From the NCBI RefSeq assembly GCF_022921075.1, contig NZ_CP095050.1, forward strand, positions 3,534,001 through 3,598,000: a stretch of DNA of 64,000 nt, in the 5' to 3' direction. The notes under the pieces are model-generated. The model worked only from the letters and a program-made list of their open reading frames with translations. It did not search any database and was not told the DNA's origin. The stretch is from Hymenobacter sp. 5317J-9. GTDB lineage: Bacteria; Bacteroidota; Bacteroidia; Cytophagales; Hymenobacteraceae. The position numbers and the translations under genes are program-made. Shown piece by piece: positions 24,643 through 32,013 of the stretch (position 1 is the stretch's first letter; each line of letters opens with the position of its first letter).

Positions 24643-24939
24643 ATGTGGATTCAGCAAAACCCCAGCACGCCCGCCCCGCTCGCCGATTTGCAGGGCCGCG
24701 CCGTCGGCCTCAAGTTTGAGTGCCAGCACTGCAACACCGAAGTCTTTACCGACCTCATCGGCGTGCCCGCCCCCAACGACCAGGCCGACTCGCCCGAGCA
24801 CGCCGAAAACCACGAAATCGAGGAAATCAAATGCCCCGGCTGCGAGATTACCCACCAGCTGGAAGTCGACAGCACCTTCGACGGCGTGATGTTTAAAGTG
24901 AGCGACGCGAAACAGGTGAGCTACCAGGTAGCGGAGTAA
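24643..24939 (+). CDS. Small protein with paired CxxC motifs
   Basis: A 98-residue acidic cytoplasmic protein with two Cys pairs, ECQHCN (about residues 26-31) and KCPGCE (about 65-70), separated by an acidic stretch. This spacing suggests a zinc ribbon or rubredoxin-like metal knuckle. The C-terminal part (THQLEVDSTFDGVMFKVSD) looks like a beta-hairpin. No known family is recognised. It is divergent from the P450 gene across 141 bases and followed by a palindromic element with an embedded terminator. Confidence 0.7.
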   Translation: MWIQQNPSTPAPLADLQGRAVGLKFECQHCNTEVFTDLIGVPAPNDQADSPEHAENHEIEEIKCPGCEITHQLEVDSTFDGVMFKVSDAKQVSYQVAE

Positions 24940-24953
24940 AGCCCTGGAAATTT

Positions 24954-25115
24954 GTCATTGCGAGCGCAGCGCGGCAATCCTTCCTGTTCTCAGCGACTAG
25001 CTTCCTAATGTGAAAAGCCCCGGCTCTGCGCAGAGCCGGGGCTTTTTATTGGCTTGTCACGTCTCAGGGCTGGTCGCTCAGAGAGGACGGATTGCTTCGC
25101 TGCGCTCGCAATGAC
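24954..25115. repeat. Palindromic element, GTCATTGCGAGCG family, enclosing a terminator
   Basis: The left arm GTCATTGCGAGCGCAGC... (24954-24980) and the right arm (25089-25115) are inverted copies with a few differences. They enclose about 108 bases, including the strong hairpin at 25013-25050. The element lies between the convergent genes ending at 24939 and 25122. Confidence 0.85.
25013..25050 (+). terminator. Strong, probably bidirectional terminator inside a repeat element
   Basis: A perfect 16-base-pair stem, AAAAGCCCCGGCTCTG (25013-25028) with its complement (25031-25046), then TTATT. A-rich and T-rich ends make it usable from both sides. It serves the convergent genes ending at 24939 and 25122. 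Confidence 0.92.
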
Positions 25116-25121
25116 GGCTTT

Positions 25122-26129
25122 TTACTTCTCGCGCTCAATCGTGTAGTTAATCAGCTCCTCCAGCGACGTGCGGCTCGGCGATTCCGGGAAGGTGTGCAGG
25201 ATGGCCAGCGCGTCGTCACGGTACCGCTTCATCGTGTTCACGGCATAATCCAACCCGCCCGACTTCTTCACGAACTCAATCACCTGCTGCACCCGGTCGC
25301 GGTGGCCTTCGTTGTTTTTCACATTGAAGATGACTTTGCGCTTTTCCAGCCAGGAGGCGTGCTGCAGGGCATAAATGAGCGGCAGCGTCATCTTTTTTTC
25401 TTTAATGTCGATGCCCACCGGCTTGCCGATTTCGGCGGTGCCGTAGTCGAACAAGTCGTCTTTAATCTGAAAGGCAATGCCCACCTTTTCGCCGAATAAG
25501 CGGGCCCGCTCAATGGCTTCCTTGTCGGCCCCCACCGAGGCCGCGCCCACGGCCGTACAGGAGGCAATGAGCGAGGCGGTTTTCTGCCGGATGATGTCGA
25601 AATACACCTCTTCGGTGATGTCCAGCTTGCGGGCTTTCTCGATTTGCAGCAGCTCGCCTTCGCTCAGCTCGCGCACGGCGTTGCTCACGATTTTGAGCAG
25701 GTCGTAGTCGTCGTTTTGCAGGGCCAGCAGCAGGCCACGCGAGAGCAGGTAGTCGCCCACCAGCACGGCAATCTTGTTCTTCCACAGCGCATTGATGGAG
25801 AAGAAGCCGCGGCGGTAGTTGCTTTCGTCCACCACGTCGTCGTGTACCAGCGTGGCGGTGTGCAGCAGCTCAATCAGGGCCGCGCCGCGAAAGGACGCGT
25901 CGGGCAGCGGGTCGCCGGTGTTGGGCTCGGGGCGGGCGGCGCGGGCCGTGAGAAACACGAACATGGGCCTAATCTGCTTGCCCTTGCGCTTCACAATGTA
26001 GCCCATTATCTTGTCGAGCAGCAGCACCTTGGTGCGCATCGACTGGCGGAACTTGTGCTCAAACTCTTCCATTTCGGCCGCAATGGGCGCCTGAATCTGG
26101 TCGAGGGAGAAAGTGGGTTGTTGGGGCAT
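25122..26129 (-). CDS. Long-chain polyprenyl diphosphate synthase
   Basis: A 335-residue trans-prenyl transferase that adds isopentenyl units to an allylic diphosphate, most likely for the menaquinone side chain. Both metal-binding motifs are present: LVHDDVVDE (first Asp-rich motif, near 95) and FQIKDDLFDYG (second, near 230), plus GKQIRP near 50 for substrate binding. The residues just before the first motif are small (HTATLV), which in this family allows long products. The start at 26129 (MPQQPTFSLDQI) is chosen because the upstream in-frame codons overlap a palindromic element. It is a single gene, convergent with the CxxC protein gene. Confidence 0.92.
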   Translation of the reverse strand: MPQQPTFSLDQIQAPIAAEMEEFEHKFRQSMRTKVLLLDKIMGYIVKRKGKQIRPMFVFLTARAARPEPNTGDPLPDASFRGAALIELLHTATLVHDDVVDESNYRRGFFSINALWKNKIAVLVGDYLLSRGLLLALQNDDYDLLKIVSNAVRELSEGELLQIEKARKLDITEEVYFDIIRQKTASLIASCTAVGAASVGADKEAIERARLFGEKVGIAFQIKDDLFDYGTAEIGKPVGIDIKEKKMTLPLIYALQHASWLEKRKVIFNVKNNEGHRDRVQQVIEFVKKSGGLDYAVNTMKRYRDDALAILHTFPESPSRTSLEELINYTIEREK

Positions 26130-26209
26130 TTCGGCAACAATGATACGGCAGACGGGGTGGATTTGTGGGTTGGCGGGGATACGGGGCATTGAGCCCAAAG
26201 AAAGAACGT

Positions 26210-26315
26210 CATGCAGAGCGCAGCGAAGCCTCTTGCCTCCAGTAAGTAGCTTAACCGCCAAACCAAAGGATTAGTGGTGGCGGGCAAGATGCTGCGCTCT
26301 GCATGACGTTCTTTC
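26210..26315. repeat. Palindromic element, CATGCAGAGCGCAG variant
   Basis: The left arm begins GAAAGAACGTCATGCAGAGC (26210-26237) and the right arm is 26283-26315. The arms differ by a short insertion in the left one. It lies between the divergent genes starting at 26129 and 26352. Confidence 0.8.
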
Positions 26316-26351
26316 ACCATTTTGCCATCTCCCCTGCCCTACCTTCGTTTT

Positions 26352-27209
26352 ATGCCCACTCACGCCTCTTTTTTGCTTACCGGCACCGGCCACGGCCGTC
26401 CTTTCGAGGCCGATGTTACTTTCCGGCCCGACGGCCAGCCGAAGCCGGTCGTACTGTTTGTGCACGGTTTCAAGGGGTTCAAGGACTGGGGACACTTTCC
26501 GCTGCTGGCTGATTTCTTCGCCGAGCGGGGCTTTGTATTCGTGAAGCTCAACCTGTCGCACAACGGCATCGTGGTGGGCGGCACCGGCGATTTGGAGGAT
26601 TTGGAAGCCTTCGGCCGGAATAATTTCAGCATCGAGCTCGACGACATTGGGCAGGTCATCGACGCGTTGTTTGCGGGAGAGACGCCCGTGCCGGCCACTG
26701 AAATGAACCTGAACCGCCTGGGCTTGGTGGGCCACAGCCGCGGCGGCGGTCTGGTGCTGCTCAAAGCCGCCGAAGACCCGCGCGTGCGGGCCGTGGCCAC
26801 CTGGGCCGCCATCGCCGAAGTACACCCGCACTGGCCCCAGGCCATTTTCGACGAGTGGCAGCGCACCGGCATCCTGCACGTGCCCAACACGCGCACCGGC
26901 CAGCAGCTGCCCATGCACTACCAGATTGTGGAAGACTACCACCGAAACCGCCCGCGCCTCGATATCGCCCACAACGTGCGCCGCAAGCTGCGCCAGCCGC
27001 TGCTGCTGGTGCACGGCGATGAGGACGAAACCGTGAACGTGTCCGCCGCCCATTCCCTGCACCAGCTCCGGCCCGACGCCGAGCTGCTGCTCGTGCCCGG
27101 CGCCATGCACATGTTTGGCGGAGCGCACCCCTGGCCGCACCAGCAACTGCCCGAGCCGGCCCGGTTGGTGGCCGAGAAAACCGCTGAGTTTTTCCTGCGC
27201 GCCACGTGA
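26352..27209 (+). CDS. Alpha/beta hydrolase (dienelactone hydrolase-like)
   Basis: A 285-residue cytoplasmic alpha/beta hydrolase. Visible are the oxyanion region VLFVHGFKGFKDWG (about 33-46), the nucleophile elbow LVGHSRGGGLVLL (Ser near 127), the acid in LLVHGDEDETVN and the His in PGAMHMFGGAHPW. Substrate unknown. The ATG follows TACCTTCGTTTT directly, so the mRNA may be leaderless. The last four bases overlap the start of folK (GTGA), so the two genes are translationally coupled; a functional link to folate synthesis is not obvious. Confidence 0.88.
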   Translation: MPTHASFLLTGTGHGRPFEADVTFRPDGQPKPVVLFVHGFKGFKDWGHFPLLADFFAERGFVFVKLNLSHNGIVVGGTGDLEDLEAFGRNNFSIELDDIGQVIDALFAGETPVPATEMNLNRLGLVGHSRGGGLVLLKAAEDPRVRAVATWAAIAEVHPHWPQAIFDEWQRTGILHVPNTRTGQQLPMHYQIVEDYHRNRPRLDIAHNVRRKLRQPLLLVHGDEDETVNVSAAHSLHQLRPDAELLLVPGAMHMFGGAHPWPHQQLPEPARLVAEKTAEFFLRAT

Positions 27210-27700
27210 GCGCCGCCGTCACCGCCTACCTCCTGCTCGGCAGCAACCTCGGCGACCGGGCCGCGCTGTTGGCCACCGCCCGCGAGCAGCTAGCCGCCTC
27301 GGCTGGGGAAATAGTGGCAGCTTCGGCCCTGTATGAAACTGCCGCCTGGGGCCGCGAAGACCAGCCGGCATTCCTCAACCAAGCTCTAGCCCTACGCACC
27401 GCCCTGCCGGCGCAGGAACTGCTAGCGCTTTGCCTGGCCACGGAGCAACGCGCCGGCCGCCAACGACTGGAGCGCTGGGGTAGCCGCACGCTCGACGTGG
27501 ACATTCTGCTCTACGGCCACGAAATCATCGACGCGCCGGCGCTGACGGTGCCGCACCCGCGCCTGGCCGAGCGGCGCTTTGCGCTGGTGCCGCTGGCCGA
27601 AATAGGCGGCGCGGTGCTGCATCCGGTGCTGGGGTTGAGCGTGGCTGAGCTGCTAGAGAATTGCCCGGACCCGCTGCCGGTGCACCGGCTGGAAATGTAG
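27206..27700 (+). CDS. folK: 2-amino-4-hydroxy-6-hydroxymethyldihydropteridine diphosphokinase
   Basis: A 164-residue enzyme of folate synthesis that transfers pyrophosphate from ATP to 6-hydroxymethyl-7,8-dihydropterin. Family motifs: LLLGSNLGDR at 9-18, YETAAWGREDQPAFLNQAL near 43-61, and RWGSRTLDVDILLYG near 90-104, whose Asp pair binds magnesium, then VPHPRLAERRFAL. The start is a GTG overlapping the stop of the hydrolase gene by four bases. The TAG stop (27698-27700) is formed by the GTAG end of a palindromic repeat. Confidence 0.95.
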   Translation: MSAAVTAYLLLGSNLGDRAALLATAREQLAASAGEIVAASALYETAAWGREDQPAFLNQALALRTALPAQELLALCLATEQRAGRQRLERWGSRTLDVDILLYGHEIIDAPALTVPHPRLAERRFALVPLAEIGGAVLHPVLGLSVAELLENCPDPLPVHRLEM

Positions 27701-27784
27701 AGGCGGGGCTTGCCCCCGCCCGGTAATTGAACAAAACCAGAACAGGCTGTCCAACGACCGGGCGGGGGCGAACCCCGCCCCCAC
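27697..27784. repeat. Palindromic element, GTAGAGGCGGGGC family
   Basis: Left arm 27697-27724 (GTAGAGGCGGGGCTTGCCCC and on) and right arm 27757-27784 are inverted with a few mismatches, around a 32-base loop. The GTAG at the left end contains the folK stop. The element fills the space between the convergent genes folK and fabD and may act as a terminator for both. Confidence 0.88.
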
Positions 27785-27796
27785 TTGTTCTGCAAC

Positions 27797-28681
27797 TTAA
27801 CCAATCGTGGCGGTGGGCACAATCTTCTTCACCAGGCCCTGCAGCACTTTACCGGGGCCGCACTCGATGAATTCGGTGGCGCCGTCGGCGGCCATGCGCT
27901 GCACCAGCTGCGTCCAGCGCACGGGGGCCGTGAGCTGGGCCAGCAGGTTGGCTTTGATTTCGGCCGGGTCGGTGTGCGGCAGGGCGTCCACGTTTTGGTA
28001 CACGGGGCACTTGGCCGCGTGGAAAGTGGTTTTTTCGATGGCCTCGGCCAGGGCGGCGGCGGCGCTTTGCATGAGGGGCGAGTGGAAGGCGCCGCCCACG
28101 GGCAGCGGCAGGGCGCGCTTGGCGCCGGCGGCCTTCAGGGCTTCGCAGGCCTTGGCCACGCCTTCGGCCGAGCCGGAAATGACGAGCTGGCCGGGGCAGT
28201 TGTAGTTGGCGGCCACTACCACGTGGCCGCCATCGGTGATTTCCTGACAAATGCGCTCCACCACGGTATCGTCGAGGCCCAGAATGGCGGCCATGGTGCC
28301 GGGCTGCTCTTCGCAGGCGGCTTGCATGGCCTGGGCCCGGCGGGCCACCAGCGGCAGGGCATCTTCAAACCTGAGCACGCCGGCCGCCACCAGGGCCGAG
28401 AATTCGCCCAGCGAGTGGCCGGCCGTCATGCCGGGCTGCAGCTCGGGGCGGGCCACAAACTGGGCCACCGAATGCACAAAAATGGCGGGTTGGGTGACAT
28501 CGGTGCGGCGCAGGTCCTCATCGGAGCCCGTGAACATGATGTCGGTGAGGCTAAACCCGAGAATGTCGTTGGCTTGGGTGAGCAGGGCGCGGGCGTCGAG
28601 GCTTTGGTCGAACAAGTCGCGGGCCATGCCCGGAAACTGGCTGCCTTGGCCAGGAAATACGATGGCGGAAGTCGAGCTCAT
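27797..28681 (-). CDS. fabD: Malonyl CoA-acyl carrier protein transacylase
   Basis: A 294-residue enzyme that moves malonyl groups from CoA to acyl carrier protein for fatty acid synthesis. Motifs: FPGQGSQFPGM (about 9-19), the nucleophile loop TAGHSLGEFSALV (Ser near 91), Arg near 116 (PLVARRAQAM), the catalytic His in GGAFHSPLM (near 200) and the ending IECGPGKVLQGL. The start at 28681 agrees with the family N-terminus. It stands 141 bases after the type B T9SS gene, with a terminator between them. It is not in a fab cluster here. Confidence 0.96.
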   Translation of the reverse strand: MSSTSAIVFPGQGSQFPGMARDLFDQSLDARALLTQANDILGFSLTDIMFTGSDEDLRRTDVTQPAIFVHSVAQFVARPELQPGMTAGHSLGEFSALVAAGVLRFEDALPLVARRAQAMQAACEEQPGTMAAILGLDDTVVERICQEITDGGHVVVAANYNCPGQLVISGSAEGVAKACEALKAAGAKRALPLPVGGAFHSPLMQSAAAALAEAIEKTTFHAAKCPVYQNVDALPHTDPAEIKANLLAQLTAPVRWTQLVQRMAADGATEFIECGPGKVLQGLVKKIVPTATIG

Positions 28682-28745
28682 GGATAGTGCTGAAGGAGGG
28701 AAAATGAATTGGGGGCGCAAGCTGCACAAAAACCCGCATTGCCCC

Positions 28746-28778
28746 AAAAAAACGGAGCGGGCCCTGGGGTCCGCTCCG
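28746..28778 (-). terminator. Intrinsic terminator of the type B T9SS gene
   Basis: On the minus strand CGGAGCGG pairs with CCGCTCCG (28753-28760 with 28771-28778), followed by seven T. It is about 44 bases after the restored stop at 28822. Confidence 0.85.
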
Positions 28779-28821
28779 AATGCTGTGGCGCCACGCGCCG
28801 CCCGCCGCGCCGGCTAGGTCG

Positions 28822-31784
28822 TTACCGCACAATCTCCACCCAGCCCTTGTAGGTACGCTTGGTGCTGGCCGCGTCGGCAAACTCCACCTCGGCCAGGTAG
28901 TAGTAGATACCATCGGCGGTTTTGCCATCCTTGCCCCCGAAACGTCGCCGCTAATGGGCCCGCCGCCGTCCCAGTTGATGAGGACGGGGTCGTCGGCCGT
29001 GGTCGTGTTCTCGAAGACCTTGCGCCCCCAGCGGTTGAAGGCCTGGAAGTGCACCCGGCGCACGGGCGAGTTGCTGCGGGGCCGGAACACGGCGTTCTGC
29101 GCGTCGCCGTTGGGGGTGAAGATGTTGGGCAGCGAGAAGAACAGGCAGTTGTCCTGGCAGGCCACGTTGCTCGTGTCGCTCACCGCGCCCCCCACGCCCA
29201 CCGCCTGCACCGCGTAGCACCCGCCGGAGTTGGGCAGGTTGCCGTGGGTGAAGCTCGTTTGCGCGGTGGTGCCGATGAGCGCAAAGGCGCCCGAAGTGCC
29301 CGGCCGGTAGTACACGCGGTAGCTGGCAATGGCCGCGTCGCAGCCGGCCGGGGTGTTGCCCAGGGTCCAGCGCAGGGCGTTGGTATAGGTCTGGCTGCCC
29401 GAAGTCGGGGGCAGCGCCGCCAAGCTGTCGCAGTTGGTGGCTTTCAGGCTTAGCACGGGCGTGCAGGGCGGCGCAATCAGCTGGCGGCATTGCTCCTGGC
29501 TTTTGTTAAGCAGCGAGTTGAGGAAGCCAGTGAGCGTGTAGCGGCCTTCGGTCTGCACGTAGTAGCAGTAGGTCTGACCTTTCACCAGCGCGGGGTCGCT
29601 GTCGAGGTAGCTACCGCCGCTCAGGCCCGTGGGAGCCGTGGCCACTTGCACGTAGGTTGGGCTGCCCGTCAGCTTACGGTAGATTTTGACCGGCCGGGCC
29701 GTGTTGTCCCAGGGCACGTTCTGCGTCCAGCGCACCGAATAGGCCGTGGGCGGGTTGTTGGGCACCACCGTGACGCGCACGCTGCTGGCCGGCGCGCTGG
29801 TTTCGGTAATGGCGGGCTGGCCGTTGGGGAAGGTGCGCACAAACTCCAGCCGGTAGCTATACTGTAGGTCCAGCGTATTGAGGTTGGTGTCGACGAACGA
29901 CGTGTCGTTCAGCGAAGTGAAGGTGCGCACCGGCGTGAAAGTCGTCGGCGCCAGCCCCACCCCGCGCGACAGCACGAAGCTGGGCGTACCCGCAAACGAC
30001 GCGCCGGTGGCCGGCCGCGGCTGCGTCCAGCGCACGGCAATCTGGCCCGCGGTGGCACTGGTGGTTTCCACGTCCACGTTTTTCAGTTGGGCAGCACGCC
30101 CGGCAAAGGTCACGCAGGCCTCGTCCGAGGCCAGGCTGGCGCCGCCGGCGGGCAGCGGGAAGTCGGCGTAGAGGCGGTAGCAGTACGTTACGCCCCGGTC
30201 AAGACCGCGCCCACCGTTGTCGTCGGTAAACGTGATGGCGCCCGGCGAAACGGTGCCGATGCGCACGTAGCCCGACGAAGCCGGAATGCCCGTTTCGCAG
30301 GTGCCCGGCGCAGGCCCTGGCCCTACTTTGCGGTATATGTACATGTTGGCCGCATTGGTGCACGTGTACTGGCTCCACACCAGCACGGTGCTGTTGAGGC
30401 CGCCACTGGTCACGGCGGCCTGGGCCTGCACATTGCGCGGCGGCGACCCCACCACCCGAATGCTCCACACCTGCTCGTCAATCAGGGGCTGGTTGGAGGG
30501 CGTGGGCGCGCCAGGCGGTGTGTCCTGGGCCTTGAATACCACCAAGTAAGGCTGCTGGGCCACATTGTTGCAGCTGGTGCTCCAAGTGAAGGTGCCGCTG
30601 GCCTGCGGCGGGCCACTCGCGGTTTGGAAGAATGTAGCCGGCGGCTTGATGCCGGAGAAGGCAAACAGCGAAATGGGCGTGGGCGCGGCGCTGGTGCCCG
30701 ACGAGCCATCCACGGCCGTCACGGTGCCGGTCACGGTTTGGCCGGCCACCACGCACAGGTCGGGCGGCAGTGTCAGAATGGGTCGCAGGTTGTTGGTATT
30801 GATGACCACAATCTGCATGTCGCGCACCACCTCCCCTATCTTACGCCAGCCCAACGGCGTGCGGCGCAGCTCTTCCACCCGGAAAGCGAAGTTGTAGGTG
30901 CCGGCCTGCACGGGCGCGTTCCAGGTAATCTGGCCCGGACTGGCCCTCCGGTTACTTATTTCAAAAATGGCGGGCACGTTGGGCACCTGCCCGGCCGGTA
31001 TCCCATTGTAGGGCACCTGGTACGGCACGGTTGGCTGTGTGATGATGGGGTCGTTGGGGTAGCGAAAGTTCGGCACGTCGCTCACCTGCGGGTTGTTGTT
31101 GCCGGTGGCATTGGCGCAGGGCGGCGCCACAATCGCATCGGCCAGCAGCGTGGACTTCTGGCTGGGCTGCAGCGTGTACACCAACGAGTCGCCGTCGGCG
31201 TCGTACGCGCCGGGGTTGTGCACAAATACCTGGCCCACGGCGGCTTTGTCTACGGCCGGCGAAGTCAGAATCGGGGTGCGGTTGGCGGCGTAAACCGGCG
31301 CAATTTCAATGGTGGTGCTGATGTAGAACGACTGATTGCTAGAGGCAGTCATGTTCAATACCCCCGCCACCCGGTTTTCCCCCACGTACTTGATGGTGTA
31401 TTGGCCAGCCGCAGGGAAAGTGTGCTCAAACAGATAAATGTTGTAGCTCGTGTCCGAAAGGCCCGGCAGGGGCCGCCGGCCGCCCACCCGGTCAACGCCC
31501 TTGTAGCAGCTGGATGTCCCATCGCCGAAGAAGATGGTGACCTGGTTTTCGTCCACCACGGCACTGGGATTGCTCAGGTTTTCCGTGGTGTAAAGCACCA
31601 TCTTGAAAAAGATGCGGCGCGGGTTGCGCCCCGCCGTGGTGTCCACCTTGGCTTGAATGTCGCCGGCCCGGATGTGGCTGGCGCGAGCCAGTTCGGGCCG
31701 CGCCAGCTGCCCGGCCACGGCCAGCAACAGCAGAAGCGCCCAACGGGTACCGACGCTCAATCGAAAGAGGAAAAATGATTGCAT
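28822..31784 (-). CDS. Giant surface protein with type B T9SS domain, one-base frameshift near its end
   Basis: About 987 residues once one base is restored. Signal peptide (1-35), an N-terminal domain starting SHIRAGDIQAKVDTT, Ig/PKD-like and fibronectin-type modules, and a C-terminal gliding-motility-associated (CHU_C) domain: NIFTPNGDAQNAVFRP and HFQAFNRWGRKVFE. As written, the frame breaks at the C run 28934-28938; one more G on the coding strand restores DGIYYYLAEVEFAD and the ending KGWVEIVR, matching the paralogue at 32014-34971. Without the base the protein loses its sorting end. It should be exported by the type IX system; function as adhesin or structural protein is a guess. The last ~250 bases are nearly identical to the paralogue. 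Confidence 0.87.
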
Positions 31785-31941
31785 ATCAATGCCAGCAAGT
31801 GAAGCGCGGCCCGGCCCTGCGGCGGCCCCGAAAAACGGAAAGTAACGAACTAACTCAGCGCCCGGCGCCAGGTTTCGGCAAAGTAGGGCTTCCGCCCCAA
31901 AAATGTGCTTACCCAGCCCCAATTGTCTTCGGTAATGCCCC

Positions 31942-31989
31942 AAAAATCAAGCCCAAAAGGCACTTCCGAAAGAAAGTCCTTTTGGGCTT
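31942..31989 (-). terminator. Intrinsic terminator of the second type B T9SS gene
   Basis: On the minus strand AAGCCCAAAAGG pairs with CCTTTTGGGCTT (31949-31960 with 31978-31989), followed by GATTTTTGG. It is 25 bases after the stop at 32014. Confidence 0.85.
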
Positions 31990-32013
31990 GTTCAGGGCGG
32001 ACACGCGCCGAAG

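Noticed and set aside
28551..28821. Extension of the type B T9SS protein across its terminator into the fabD region
   Set aside because: It arises only because of the one-base frameshift at 28934-28938; the residues are of non-coding composition and overlap fabD in another frame.
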